In this document: one piece after another, positions 25,639 through 34,516 of the stretch
How the letters are laid out: each line of letters begins with the position of its first letter
How positions within the stretch are numbered: position 1 is the first letter of the stretch
Source of the DNA: Candidatus Auribacterota bacterium
GTDB taxonomy: Bacteria; Auribacterota; Ancaeobacteria; Ancaeobacterales; Ancaeobacteraceae
Assembly: GCA_022711655.1 (NCBI GenBank)
Contig: JAKLEM010000015.1
Coordinates: forward strand, 1-42,180
DNA: 42,180 nt
Reading direction: 5' to 3'
The notes under the pieces: model-generated
What the model saw: only the letters and a program-made list of their open reading frames with translations
Database searches by the model: none
Told to the model about the DNA's origin: nothing
Program-made: the position numbers and the translations under genes

Positions 25639-26619
25639 ATGACAACGTCGATCCTCGAAACTCACGACCTCAAGAAATACTACCCGGTCACCAAGGGGCT
25701 CTTCTCCCGCGTGACCGGGCATGTCCGCGCGGTCGACGGCGTGACGATCAGCGTCCCGGCCGGCAGGACGCTCGGGCTGGTCGGCGAGAGCGGCTGCGGC
25801 AAGACGACGCTGGGGAGGCTGGCGATACGGCTGCTCGATCCCGACGGCGGCAGGATCATGTTCGACGGGGCCGACATAACCGCGATGAAACAGCGCGCCC
25901 TGCGCCCCCTGCGTCGCAAAATGCAGATCATCTTCCAGGACCCGTACGGCTCGCTGAACCCGCGCTTCACGGTGATCGATATCGTCGGCGAGGGGCTGAA
26001 GGTCTTTTCGGCGTGCAAGACGGCGAAGGAGTACCGCGAGCGGGTCGTTCAGCTCCTGGAGATGGTCGGCCTCTCCGGCGATATCCTGTCGCGCTATCCG
26101 CACGAGTTCAGCGGCGGCCAGCGCCAGAGGCTCGGGATCGCCCGCGCCCTTGCGCTCGACCCGCGTTTCATCGTTTGCGACGAGCCGGTCAGCTCGCTCG
26201 ACGTGTCGGTCCAGGCGCAGATCATCAACCTGCTCGCCGATATACAGAAAAAGCTGGGGCTGTCGTACCTCTTTATCTCGCACGACCTGAGCGTGGTTTA
26301 CCACATCAGCGACTTTGTCGCGGTGATGTATTTGGGGAAGATAGTGGAATACGCGCCGGGCGACGAGCTCTACGCGAACCCGCTGCATCCCTATACGCGG
26401 GCGCTCCTCGCCGCCGTGCCGGTGATCGACCCCGCCACGGGCGCCAAGAAGCTGATCCTGGAAAAAGAGGAGCCGTTATCGCGCGCGCGCGACGAGCGCG
26501 GGTGCAGTTTTCGGATGCGCTGCCCGTTTGCGAAAGGTGAATGCGCGGCCGGGGCGCCGCGCCTCGAGGAGCGGCGGCCGGGCCATTTCGTGAGCTGTCT
26601 TTTCTCGGGGAAGGTATAA
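25639..26619 (+). CDS. oppF: oligopeptide ABC transporter ATPase, OppF type
   Basis: Second ATPase, 326 residues. Walker A is at 49-56 (GESGCGKT), the Q-loop in IFQDPYGSLNPRF, signature FSGGQRQRLGIARAL, Walker B FIVCDEPVSSLDVSVQAQI, and the switch His in FISHDLSVVYH. The C-terminal extension again contains Cys residues (GCSFRMRCPFAKGEC). OppD and OppF form the heterodimer that drives the OppBC channel. No ribosome site is clear; the repeat-rich spacer lies directly upstream. Confidence 0.95.
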   Translation: MTTSILETHDLKKYYPVTKGLFSRVTGHVRAVDGVTISVPAGRTLGLVGESGCGKTTLGRLAIRLLDPDGGRIMFDGADITAMKQRALRPLRRKMQIIFQDPYGSLNPRFTVIDIVGEGLKVFSACKTAKEYRERVVQLLEMVGLSGDILSRYPHEFSGGQRQRLGIARALALDPRFIVCDEPVSSLDVSVQAQIINLLADIQKKLGLSYLFISHDLSVVYHISDFVAVMYLGKIVEYAPGDELYANPLHPYTRALLAAVPVIDPATGAKKLILEKEEPLSRARDERGCSFRMRCPFAKGECAAGAPRLEERRPGHFVSCLFSGKV

Positions 26620-26658
26620 GGCGCGTCGAGCGTCGAAAAATACACATCGGAGGATACT

Positions 26659-27495
26659 ATGATCATCATGAAACGGTTGCTGGCGTGCGCCTGTGTCGCC
26701 GCCCTCGCGGGCTGCGCGGCCCCGCATAAGAAAGACCTGATCACCGAGGCGCCGCCCGCGCCGCTGAAACAGATGGAATACGCAGAGGCGCTCGCGGTTA
26801 TCAACGCGCAGGCCGACCAGGTCAGATCGTTGAAGTCCGATATCCAGATAGAGGTGAAGAGCAATCTGATGCATGAGTCGGAGTTCTGCAACGGCAAGGT
26901 CATGCTTTCGCGGCCCGACCGGCTGCGCGTCAAGGGGTATCGGCCGTTCGTGCCGACGATCTTCGATATCGCCTCCGACGGCAAGCGTTTTTGGGTGCTC
27001 ATTCCAAAAGAGCGAAAGCTTTATACCGGCGTTTATGTGCCGGGCGCCGCTAATCCGGTCGTGCTCGATATCGATCCTGTGAGCCTGGTGAACGCGATGA
27101 CGTTCGAAGGAGCGGGCAAGAAGGGGACCGCGGAGGCTATCGCGATCGAGCGGTCCGGCGACGCCTGCATGGTGACGATATCGAAGAAACAGAAGATCGC
27201 CGGCAAGCTGCGCTTCGTCCTCGACCGAAAGGTGTTCATCGACCTCGAGACGCGGCACATCGTCCGCCAGCAGTATTTCAAGAACGACGGCGAGGTGTCG
27301 TACGAGGTCAGCTACGGCAAATACACGACGATAGACACTATTCTCTACCCGCAGGAGATCGTCTTCCTGCGGCCGAAGACCGGGACACGGGTGCGCATCA
27401 ACTTCCTTAAGACGTCGTTCAACCAGGACCACAGCTCCGATATCTTCACGCTCGAGGGCATCCCCGACGTCGACAGGGTGGAAGTCGGGAAATGA
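26659..27495 (+). CDS. lipoprotein with a LolA/LolB-like fold (DUF4292-like)
   Basis: A 278-residue lipoprotein: the signal peptide ends LAGC with the lipidated Cys19. The mature part begins with a helix containing AQADQVRSLKSDIQIEVK, then strand-rich stretches with GKVMLSRPDRLRVKGYRPFVPTIFDIASDGKRFWVLIPKERKLYTG, a pattern of LolA/LolB-like lipid-carrier folds and of DUF4292 lipoproteins. The start may be ATG 26659 or 26668; CGGAGG precedes both. It overlaps the next LolA-like gene (ATGA), so the two probably act together in moving lipids or lipoproteins across the envelope; this is inference. Confidence 0.7.
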   Translation: MIIMKRLLACACVAALAGCAAPHKKDLITEAPPAPLKQMEYAEALAVINAQADQVRSLKSDIQIEVKSNLMHESEFCNGKVMLSRPDRLRVKGYRPFVPTIFDIASDGKRFWVLIPKERKLYTGVYVPGAANPVVLDIDPVSLVNAMTFEGAGKKGTAEAIAIERSGDACMVTISKKQKIAGKLRFVLDRKVFIDLETRHIVRQQYFKNDGEVSYEVSYGKYTTIDTILYPQEIVFLRPKTGTRVRINFLKTSFNQDHSSDIFTLEGIPDVDRVEVGK

Positions 27496-28238
27496 GGCAC
27501 GCCGCGCCGGTCATCATCGCATTGTCATGTGCCGTCCTTTTCCCGCAGTGGGCGAACGCCTCGGCTGTATCCGCCGCGCCGGCTGCGGCCGCGAAGAAGA
27601 AAGCCGCCGCTCCCGCATCGGGCGCGCTGCTCTCGACGGTCCTGCGTAACATGGGCGCCGCAGAGAAAAAGCTGCGAGACCTCTCCGCCGACATCACCCA
27701 GACGAAATATTTCGGCGGGCTAGACGACACGACCGTCTTCAAGGGCATCTTCCGCTACCGCAAGCCGCGGCGCCTCTACTGGGAGTTCGTCTCGCCGGAC
27801 CGCAGCGTCATCGTGGTGAACGAGCGCGAGGCGCTGATGTACATACCCGACATCAAGCAGGTGCAGAAGATCGACGCGCGTAACCAGCCGAACAGCGTCG
27901 CGCTGATCTTCGGGTTCGACCGGAGCGTGCAGGAGCTGCAGAAGACGTTCTCGATCCGCATCGCTGCGGTCGAACCGGCCGGCGCGCTTAAGCGGTACGT
28001 CCTCGCCATGAAGCCGCGGGACGCTTCGGATAAGAGGTTCTTTACCGAGGTCCGGCTGTGGATCTCATCGTCGAGCTGGATGCCGGAGAAGATCAAGGTG
28101 TACGAGGTGAGCGGCGACCGGACGACGACCGAGCTTGCGAATATCCGGCTCAACGCCGGGATCGACGAGAAGACCTTCGAATTCACGCCGCCGCCCGACG
28201 CCGAGGTTGTCGATGTCGGCCCTGTCGGCAAGGAGTGA
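27492..28238 (+). CDS. outer-membrane lipoprotein carrier LolA-like protein
   Basis: A 248-residue secreted protein with a signal peptide of about 25-30 residues followed by an Ala/Lys-rich linker. The mature domain shows the LolA pattern: helix LLSTVLRNMGAAEKKLRDLSADITQTKYF, then FKGIFRYRKPRRLYWEFVSPDRSVIVVNEREALMYIPDIKQVQ with the conserved RY-K-P-R-LYWE stretch. LolA carries lipoproteins through the periplasm; this may be a paralogue with another lipid cargo. The start overlaps the stop of the lipoprotein gene. Confidence 0.8.
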   Translation: MRHAAPVIIALSCAVLFPQWANASAVSAAPAAAAKKKAAAPASGALLSTVLRNMGAAEKKLRDLSADITQTKYFGGLDDTTVFKGIFRYRKPRRLYWEFVSPDRSVIVVNEREALMYIPDIKQVQKIDARNQPNSVALIFGFDRSVQELQKTFSIRIAAVEPAGALKRYVLAMKPRDASDKRFFTEVRLWISSSSWMPEKIKVYEVSGDRTTTELANIRLNAGIDEKTFEFTPPPDAEVVDVGPVGKE

Positions 28239-28241
28239 ACG

Positions 28242-29294
28242 GTGCCGCTCAGATCATTCCAAACCGGCTTGCTTGTCGCCGTCAGGCGTAACGGCCTGTA
28301 TGTCGTCATGGCGATCGGGGTCGCAGCGATCTGGCTGGCGCTCGCGTGCACGCCGCCGGACGCCGGATCGCCGAAGGCGAGACCGGCAGCAAAGGGCTCG
28401 ACGCTCGGCGGCATGCTCTCCGAAGAGAAAATACCGCCTGCGCTCATGATCTTTCTCTTTGTGCTGTGCACGGCGGGGTTCGGCATAGGGGCGACCGCCG
28501 ACCTGATCCTTTTTCTCAAGTATGTTGCCCGTAAAGGTTCCGCCTCACGCGTTGCTGAGGGGCCCTCCGCCGAAGCCGCATCCGCCGTTCCCTGGAGCGG
28601 CGGCGACATCGCCCGCTTCGCCCTGATATTCGTTTTCGTTTTCACCTGCATGCAGGCGATCGTCACGATCTGCCTCCGTTACAGGCTGGTGGCCCGCTCC
28701 GGCGCGGAGACGCTCGCGCTGGTCGGAGGAACGGCGGGCGTCTACGCGTTAATGCTGTGTGTGATGCGCGTTATGCTGCTCGGGCGGCACGGCCTCGGCT
28801 GGGGGGCGCTCGGCCTCTCACTGCGCCGGGCCGGCCGGAACGCGTGGAACGGCGTCGTCGGTTACGTCGCGTTCATACCCGCCTTTTTCGCGCTGGTCGT
28901 CGTCAGCCTGCTCGTCTGCACGGTGCTCGGCATCAAGCCGCAGGCGCACGAGCTGGTCGAGATCTTTTCCGAGGAGCGTTCGCCGCTCAAGATCGCCTAT
29001 CTCGTCGTCCTTGCCGTCGTCCTAGCCCCGGTTTACGAAGAGCTCGTCTTTCGCGGCTTCGTCTACCCGGTGATCAAGAAGTACGGCGGCGTAACGAAGG
29101 CGGCGGTCTTCAGCTCGCTTTTTTTCGCGGCGATCCATTTCAACGCCGCGCAGTTCATCCCGGTCGCGGGGCTCGGTATGATGCTCGCGTTCCTCTACGA
29201 GAAGACCGGCACGCTCGCCGCTCCGATCGTTTTTCACGCGATCAATAACGGCGTCGCCGTTGCGATCACGCTGCTGTGGATGTATACTAAGTGA
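28242..29294 (+). CDS. CPBP-family intramembrane metalloprotease
   Basis: A 350-residue membrane protein with about eight hydrophobic segments. The CPBP (Abi) motifs lie in the C-terminal half: PVYEELVFRGFVYP with EExxxR (Glu266, Glu267, Arg271), FFAAIHFNAAQF with a metal-site His, and FHAINN. Members include eukaryotic CAAX prenyl proteases and bacterial proteases of unclear role. The start is GTG 28242, 3 bases after the LolA-like gene; SD is weak (AAGGAG further up). Its place behind two lipoprotein-related genes hints at an envelope function. Confidence 0.85.
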   Translation: MPLRSFQTGLLVAVRRNGLYVVMAIGVAAIWLALACTPPDAGSPKARPAAKGSTLGGMLSEEKIPPALMIFLFVLCTAGFGIGATADLILFLKYVARKGSASRVAEGPSAEAASAVPWSGGDIARFALIFVFVFTCMQAIVTICLRYRLVARSGAETLALVGGTAGVYALMLCVMRVMLLGRHGLGWGALGLSLRRAGRNAWNGVVGYVAFIPAFFALVVVSLLVCTVLGIKPQAHELVEIFSEERSPLKIAYLVVLAVVLAPVYEELVFRGFVYPVIKKYGGVTKAAVFSSLFFAAIHFNAAQFIPVAGLGMMLAFLYEKTGTLAAPIVFHAINNGVAVAITLLWMYTK

Positions 29295-29331
29295 CGGCTA
29301 CTGCCGGCAGAAAAATAAAAAGGAGAGAAAA

Positions 29332-30369
29332 ATGATCGTCAAGACAGTCGAATGGAAAGGAAAACACCTGCGGGTCCTCGATCAGACGGAACTGCCGGAA
29401 AAGATGGTCTACCTGAACTGCCGGACGCGCGAACAGCTCTGGGAAGCGATAAAGATGCTGCGTGTCCGCGGCGCGCCGCTGCTTGGCGTGATCGGCTCCC
29501 TGAGTATCGCGCTCGAGGCGCAGAACTGCTCGATCGCCGACCCGAAAAAGTACCGCACGCGCCTCTACGATACGATCCGCTATATCGCCACGTCGCGGCC
29601 GACCGCGGTGAATCTCTTCTGGGGGCTCGATCGCGTGAAAAAGGTCATCGACGGCGCCCCGGACGTCTCCGTGAAAGAGCTGCGCGAGATGATCGTCGAC
29701 GAGGCGCTCTCCGTCATGGACGAGGATATCGAGACATGCCGCAAGATCGGCGACAACGGCGCCGCGCTTCTCAAGAATAATTCCGTCGTGCTGACCCACT
29801 GCAACGCGGGGGCCCTGGCCACGGCCGGCATGGGGACGGCGCTGGCGGTGATCTACGCCGCGCACCGGCAGGGGAAGAAGGTGAAGGTTTTCGCCGACGA
29901 GACGCGGCCGCTCCTGCAGGGATCGCGCCTGACGGCCTGGGAGCTGATGGAGGGCGGGATCGACGTGACGCTGATCTGCGACCATATGGCGGCGTCGGTG
30001 ATGCGCGACAAAGGGGTCAGCTGCGTCCTGGTCGGCGCCGACCGCATCGCGGCAAACGGCGATACGGCCAACAAGATCGGCACCTATAACGTGGCGGTCC
30101 TCGCCAAATATCACAAGGTGCCGTTCTACGTCGTCGCGCCGCTCTCGACGATCGATCCGGCGATACCGGACGGGTCGCATATACCGATCGAGGAGCGCGG
30201 CCCCGAGGAGATCACGCACGGCTTCGGCAAGCGCACCGCGCCGCACGGCATCAAGACTTTTTCGCCGGCCTTCGACGTCACCCCCGCCGAGCTGATCGCC
30301 GGCATCGTCACCGAGAAAGGGATAGTCAGGCCGCCGTTCAGACAGAACATCAAGAAAGTGATGAAGTGA
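29332..30369 (+). CDS. mtnA: S-methyl-5-thioribose-1-phosphate isomerase
   Basis: Methionine-salvage enzyme, 345 residues, converting methylthioribose 1-phosphate to methylthioribulose 1-phosphate. Motifs: RVRGAPLLGVIG near residue 45-55, LTHCNAGALATAGMGTA with the catalytic Cys157, DETRPLLQGSRLTAWEL, and GADRIAANGDTANKIGTY with the catalytic Asp237. ATG 29332 follows AAAAAGGAGAG; the frame is open upstream into the previous gene. No other salvage gene is visible, so a role in 5-deoxyribose or related disposal is possible. The stop overlaps the thiL start. Confidence 0.93.
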   Translation: MIVKTVEWKGKHLRVLDQTELPEKMVYLNCRTREQLWEAIKMLRVRGAPLLGVIGSLSIALEAQNCSIADPKKYRTRLYDTIRYIATSRPTAVNLFWGLDRVKKVIDGAPDVSVKELREMIVDEALSVMDEDIETCRKIGDNGAALLKNNSVVLTHCNAGALATAGMGTALAVIYAAHRQGKKVKVFADETRPLLQGSRLTAWELMEGGIDVTLICDHMAASVMRDKGVSCVLVGADRIAANGDTANKIGTYNVAVLAKYHKVPFYVVAPLSTIDPAIPDGSHIPIEERGPEEITHGFGKRTAPHGIKTFSPAFDVTPAELIAGIVTEKGIVRPPFRQNIKKVMK

Positions 30370-31313
30370 AGCTCAAAGACATCGGCGAATTCGGGTTCAT
30401 CGGCCGTATCAGCAGGGATATCCGTCCCGGCAGCGGAGTGGTCGCCGGCATCGGTGACGACGCCGCCGTTCTCGCCTCGGATAAAAAGGGCTTTTATAGC
30501 CTCTTTACCTGCGACATGTACGTCGAGAAGGTCCATTTCACGAAAAAGGACGTCACTCCCTATCAGCTCGGCTGGAAGGCGATGGCGGGCAATATCAGCG
30601 ACATCGCCGCGATGGGCGGCCTGCCGCGGCACGCGGTCGTCTCGATCGGACTTACCGGCGACGAGGATGTCAGGTACTGCGACGAAATTTACCGCGGGAT
30701 GCGCGCGGCGGCGAAGCCGTTCAAGGTGGATATCGTGGGCGGCGATACCGTGACGTCTCCCGAGGGGATCGTCATATCGGTGGCGATGACCGGCGTGGTC
30801 GAAGAGAAGATGTGCGTCTACCGCAGCGGCGCCCGTCAGGGAGAGGCGGTCCTGGTGACGGGCTCGCTCGGCGGCTCGCTGCTCAAAAAGCACTGCGTGT
30901 TCGCGCCGCGCGTTCGCGAGGCGCGTTTCATCGCCGGGACCGGGCGGGTATCGGCGATGATGGACGTCACCGACGGCCTCGTCGCAGACCTCGAGAAGAT
31001 CTGCGCGGCGAGCGGCGTCGGCGCGATGCTGTTCGAAGAGCTGATACCGGTGTCTCCGGACGCCCGCAGGATGAAAGGTGAAAAGACGCCGCTTGAGAGC
31101 GCCCTCTCCGACGGCGAGGACTTCGAGCTCCTTTGCGTCGTGCCCCGAGAGGCGGTCGCGGGCCTTCTGAAGGCGTTCAATAAGAAGTTCTCCGTACCCC
31201 TGACGCTGATCGGCGGGACGACCGACGCGAAGGGCATCCGTGTTTACCGCACCGACGGCACCGTCGACGAGCCGCGGTACAAGGGGTACGACCATTTCAA
31301 GAGCGGCAGATGA
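30366..31313 (+). CDS. thiL: thiamine-monophosphate kinase
   Basis: Makes thiamine diphosphate from thiamine monophosphate and ATP. The 315 residues begin KLKDIGEFGFIGRI, then GIGDDAAVL, the metal-binding acidic loop, GWKAMAGNISDIAAMGG with the conserved NxSDxAAMG, GGDT, DVTDGL and SDGEDFELL. The GTG start overlaps the mtnA stop by 4 bases. thiL followed by tsaE and tsaB is the order known in Bacillus subtilis. Its product is the cofactor of the decarboxylase at 37806. Confidence 0.95.
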   Translation: MKLKDIGEFGFIGRISRDIRPGSGVVAGIGDDAAVLASDKKGFYSLFTCDMYVEKVHFTKKDVTPYQLGWKAMAGNISDIAAMGGLPRHAVVSIGLTGDEDVRYCDEIYRGMRAAAKPFKVDIVGGDTVTSPEGIVISVAMTGVVEEKMCVYRSGARQGEAVLVTGSLGGSLLKKHCVFAPRVREARFIAGTGRVSAMMDVTDGLVADLEKICAASGVGAMLFEELIPVSPDARRMKGEKTPLESALSDGEDFELLCVVPREAVAGLLKAFNKKFSVPLTLIGGTTDAKGIRVYRTDGTVDEPRYKGYDHFKSGR

Positions 31314-31840
31314 AGAGATCAAAGACAAAGAGAACCGATACAACTCCAGCGCCGCGTGCCGTGAAAAAAACATCACGCATGAAGCCGCGCCGCTCAGCAT
31401 CCACGGTAACTCATGAGCAGTTCCTGACCAAGAGCGAAAAAGAGACGTTCAAAAAGGCGCAGGAGTTCGGCAGGACGCTTGAGCGCGGCGACGTTGTCGC
31501 CCTCAACGGCGAGCTCGGCTCGGGTAAATCGGTCTTCACGCGCGGTTTGCTGCACAGCCTCGGCGTAAGGCACAAATACCTCGCGAGCCCGACCTTCACG
31601 CTGATCAATATGTACCGCGGGGACGTCCCCGTCTACCACTTTGACGTTTACCGGTTCGAGGACCCTCGGGAGCTCGACGGCCTCGGCTATGAAGAATTCT
31701 TCTTCGGCGAAGGCGTCACGATCGTCGAGTGGGCCGATAAGGTCGCCGCGTACCTGCCGCGGAAGCATATACGGGTGTCGCTCAAGGTCCTCTCGGAAAC
31801 AGGCCGTCTGATCGTTATCGACCGGAAAGGGGGCTCATGA
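31310..31840 (+). CDS. tsaE: tRNA t6A synthesis ATPase TsaE
   Basis: A P-loop ATPase needed with TsaB and TsaD for N6-threonylcarbamoyladenosine at position 37 of ANN-decoding tRNAs. Walker A is GELGSGKS at 67-74; LASPTFTLINMY, YHFDVYRFEDP and VTIVEWADKV complete the family pattern. The protein is 176 residues, with a Lys/Arg/Thr/Ser-rich extension of about 40 residues before the usual N-terminus; in-frame starts at GTG 31361 and ATG 31379 would shorten it. The first start overlaps the thiL stop (ATGA). Confidence 0.94.
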   Translation: MKRSKTKRTDTTPAPRAVKKTSRMKPRRSASTVTHEQFLTKSEKETFKKAQEFGRTLERGDVVALNGELGSGKSVFTRGLLHSLGVRHKYLASPTFTLINMYRGDVPVYHFDVYRFEDPRELDGLGYEEFFFGEGVTIVEWADKVAAYLPRKHIRVSLKVLSETGRLIVIDRKGGS

Positions 31841-32538
31841 ATATCCTGGGTGTCGAGACATCTCTTTCGACCGGCACCGTCGCGCTTGTCGCGGACGGAG
31901 CGCCGAAGGCCGAGATGGTCGTTTCCAGCGATATGTCGCATTCGACGAGGCTGCCGCAGCGGGTCGACGAGCTGCTGAACGAGGCCGGCCTGACGATGGG
32001 CGAGATCGGCCTGATCGCCGTCGGCGTCGGCCCCGGCTCGTTCACCGGGATCCGCGTCGGCGTCGCTTTCGCCAAAGGAGTTCGCACGGCGCTCGGCACG
32101 CCTGTCGTGGGCGTCAGTACCTTTGACATCGCCGTCGGCCGGCTCGCGCGTTCGCATGCGCACACGCTTGCAACAGCCGAAACCGTCGCCGTTGTGCTTG
32201 ACGCGCGGCGCGGCGAGTTTTATTGTAGGATATACAGGAAATACGCAGGCGGTCACCGTCCGGAAGGAGCTGACGCGATCGTGCCGGCGAAGGCCGTCGC
32301 GGATATGGCGTTTACGGGGACGCTGATCGCCGGGCCCGATATCGAGGCGCTCCTGCAGAAAGAGGGGATCGACCCTGCGTCCGGCGGCATACGCTTCATG
32401 GATGTGCGGCCCGACGCATCGGCGGCCGCGCTGATCGCCGAGGGCCTGAGCGATGCGGCGCGCGAACGTTGCGCCGATCTGACGCCGCTCTACATCAGGC
32501 GGACGCAGGCCGAAGAGAAGCACGGGCAAAAAACCTGA
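31837..32538 (+). CDS. tsaB: tRNA t6A synthesis protein TsaB
   Basis: Non-catalytic ASKHA-fold partner of TsaD, 233 residues. It begins MNILGVETSLSTGTVAL and contains IAVGVGPGSFTGIRVGVAFAKG, the conserved TsaB signature. It overlaps the tsaE stop (ATGA). tsaD and rimI, which follow in Bacillus subtilis, are not in the window. The C-terminal TPLYIRRTQAEEKH is also common in the family. Confidence 0.95.
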   Translation: MNILGVETSLSTGTVALVADGAPKAEMVVSSDMSHSTRLPQRVDELLNEAGLTMGEIGLIAVGVGPGSFTGIRVGVAFAKGVRTALGTPVVGVSTFDIAVGRLARSHAHTLATAETVAVVLDARRGEFYCRIYRKYAGGHRPEGADAIVPAKAVADMAFTGTLIAGPDIEALLQKEGIDPASGGIRFMDVRPDASAAALIAEGLSDAARERCADLTPLYIRRTQAEEKHGQKT

Positions 32539-32548
32539 GGGGCCGTAC

Positions 32549-33691
32549 ATGTCAAACACCTGGGCGGAGATCGACCTTGATGCCTTGAAGCGCAATATCG
32601 AATATATCAGGCGCCGCGTCGGAGAGCATGTTCGGATCATGGCGGTCGTCAAGGACGACGGCTACGGCCACGGCGCGCGCGAGATCGCCGAGGCGCTCAT
32701 CCCCGCGGGGATCCGTTGGTATGGCGTCGCGAACACGCTTGAAGGAGTTGTCCTCCGATCGGTCGATACATCCGTTAGTATCATGGTCCTCGGCCCTGTC
32801 TTCTCCGAGGACATTCCCGACATATTCGCCTATAGACTCACGCCTATAATCGTTGACTACGAGACGGCGGAACAGCTCGACCGCGAAGCGGCGCGCCGGA
32901 AGACCCGGATAGGCGTCCACGTCAAGATCGACACCGGTATGGGGCGGATCGGCGTCTGGCACGAAGACTTTCGCCGGTTCATAAAGGACGTCAAGCGGCT
33001 GAAGCATGTCAGTGTCGAGGGGTTCCTTTCGCACTTTCCGGCGTCAGATACCGACATCGGCTTTTCCCGGGCACAGATCTCGCTTTTCAAGCAGGTGGTC
33101 GAGACGGCCGACCAGGAAGAGATCAAGGACTGCCTGCTCCACATGGCGAACAGCGCGGCGATCATGAAGATCCCGGCGTCCTATTTCGATCTGGTACGCC
33201 CGGGAATCATGATGTACGGCCTCCTGCCGTCGCCGACATTCGGCGGTAAATACGACATCTCCCCGGTGCTGTCGCTGAAAACACGCGTTTCGTTCATCAA
33301 AAAGATAAAAAAGGGGATGACGGTCAGCTACGGACGGACTTACAAGGCGAAGAAGGATACCGTGATCGCGACCCTGCCGGTCGGCTACGGCGACGGCTAC
33401 AACCGTCATCTGTCCAGCCGAGGGCGGGTGCTGATCCGCGGCAAGTACGCCCCGGTGGTCGGGCGGGTGACGATGGACCAGACGATGGTCGACGTCGGGA
33501 GAATCCCCGGGGTGAAGGTTGGCGACGAGGTTGTCCTCATCGGCAAGCAGGGCAAGAACTCGATCACCGCCGAAGAGATCGCAAAACTAGTCGGAACGAT
33601 CCCTTACGAGATCGTCTGCGCCATCAACAAGCGCGTCGAGCGGGTGTATGTGCATCGAGGCAGTGAGCACATGGCGAAAAACAATCTGTAA
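32549..33691 (+). CDS. alr: alanine racemase
   Basis: Pyridoxal-phosphate enzyme making D-alanine for peptidoglycan, 380 residues. WAEIDLDALKRNI opens the barrel domain; the cofactor Lys35 is in AVVKDDGYGHG, where the more common form is KANAYGHG. DTGMGRIGV, HMANSAAI, RPGIMMYG and the second catalytic residue Tyr261 in VSYGRTY follow, then LPVGYGDGYNR and GRVTMDQTMVDV. The start lies 10 bases after tsaB with GAGGGG upstream. The presence of alr supports a walled cell. Confidence 0.95.
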   Translation: MSNTWAEIDLDALKRNIEYIRRRVGEHVRIMAVVKDDGYGHGAREIAEALIPAGIRWYGVANTLEGVVLRSVDTSVSIMVLGPVFSEDIPDIFAYRLTPIIVDYETAEQLDREAARRKTRIGVHVKIDTGMGRIGVWHEDFRRFIKDVKRLKHVSVEGFLSHFPASDTDIGFSRAQISLFKQVVETADQEEIKDCLLHMANSAAIMKIPASYFDLVRPGIMMYGLLPSPTFGGKYDISPVLSLKTRVSFIKKIKKGMTVSYGRTYKAKKDTVIATLPVGYGDGYNRHLSSRGRVLIRGKYAPVVGRVTMDQTMVDVGRIPGVKVGDEVVLIGKQGKNSITAEEIAKLVGTIPYEIVCAINKRVERVYVHRGSEHMAKNNL

Positions 33692-33693
33692 CC

Positions 33694-34281
33694 ATGAACA
33701 GAATATTCGGTTACATATCATTCAGAACCGTTGCATTGATTCTCGGCTTGTGTTGCCTCAATGTTTCGCATATCTCTGCCGGTCAGAGTGACCTTATTCC
33801 GGCACCGGAGGGATACGAATGGAAGTGGTGCGAAGATATCAAGGCAGGATTTTTGTGCCCTCGGGGGTGGTTTTTCAAGGAGGAAGAGAATGGAGGAACC
33901 CGCGCTGTTTTCATATCCCGCGAATCGATCGACAAGGAAGGTGTTTTTAAAACAGGCCTGTCCGTAAATGTCATTCGGGATGCGTCGCGAAAAGCGGGGA
34001 TGCCGCTGCTTGAATACGCGAGAATATATATCGAAGGTATGAAGGCAAAAACCTCGGCATCGCGCGCTGTGCAAACCGCAGGCGACGGCGTCTATTTCAA
34101 AGGGTTTAGCGGTTTTTTCCGGTCTGAATCACCAGTCGTTGGACCGGTGATCATATTTAAATTGATTCTGGCAAACGAGAAAACAGGGACGCTCTATATC
34201 GTGAGTTTCGAAAGCCCGGCCGGCGAATGGGAAAACGCTTGGGCGACGGGAAAGCCGATCGTTGACACTATTGCGCTGTAA
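33694..34281 (+). CDS. secreted protein of unknown function
   Basis: A 195-residue protein starting 2 bases after alr. It has a signal peptide (hydrophobic FRTVALILGLCCLNVSHISAG, cleavage after about residue 29). The mature part contains PAPEGYEWKWCEDIKAGFLCPRGWFFKEEE with two Cys that may pair, and a later region (VKTGLSVNVI-like, GPVIIFKLILANEKTGTLYIVSFESP) resembling PsbP-like or serine-protease-neighbour folds only in general pattern. I do not recognise the family. Codon use is visibly more A/T-rich than in neighbours, a hint of different origin. Confidence 0.75.
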   Translation: MNRIFGYISFRTVALILGLCCLNVSHISAGQSDLIPAPEGYEWKWCEDIKAGFLCPRGWFFKEEENGGTRAVFISRESIDKEGVFKTGLSVNVIRDASRKAGMPLLEYARIYIEGMKAKTSASRAVQTAGDGVYFKGFSGFFRSESPVVGPVIIFKLILANEKTGTLYIVSFESPAGEWENAWATGKPIVDTIAL

Positions 34282-34320
34282 ACAGAGTTTTAGCGCCCTT
34301 ATTGCCGCCAGCTTTTCCGC

Positions 34321-34349
34321 TTGACGACATCAACCCCTTTTAGTACATT
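34321..34349 (+). promoter_or_regulatory. promoter of the tRNA-Gln/GIY-YIG/tRNA-Glu unit
   Basis: TTGACG at 34321-34326, a 17-base spacer and TACATT at 34344-34349. The stretch TAGTACATTAGCCCC around the -10 box recurs almost exactly at 35999-36013. The leader of about 80 bases contains a small GGGGC-gaca-GCCCC stem at 34384-34397. Confidence 0.65.
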
Positions 34350-34437
34350 AGCCCCCTCTTTTGAGGTGGTATTTCCGCGGGCGGGGGCGACAGCCCCGAA
34401 AGGAACACGAAAAACACGCCCAGCGATACGGTTATAC

Positions 34438-34511
34438 TGCCGAGTAGTGCAGCGGTAGCACGCCTGACTCTGAATCAGGTAACCGAGGTTCGAATCCTTG
34501 CTCGGCAGCCA
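34438..34511 (+). tRNA. tRNA-Gln (anticodon CTG)
   Basis: Cloverleaf: acceptor TGCCGAG/CTCGGCA, D stem GTGC/GCAC, anticodon stem CCTGA/TCAGG with loop CTCTGAA, hence anticodon CTG reading CAG, T stem CGAGG/CCTTG with loop TTCGAAT. The discriminator is G and CCA is encoded (34509-34511). Confidence 0.97.
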
Positions 34512-34516
34512 TTCTT

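Noticed and set aside
20431..26619. Reading the opp genes as a nickel or other specific importer
   Set aside because: Nothing in the binding protein points to nickel; the family is broad and peptide transport is the default.
34433..34438. TATACT directly before tRNA-Gln as its -10 box
   Set aside because: Transcription would begin inside the tRNA. The promoter at 34321-34349 fits better.
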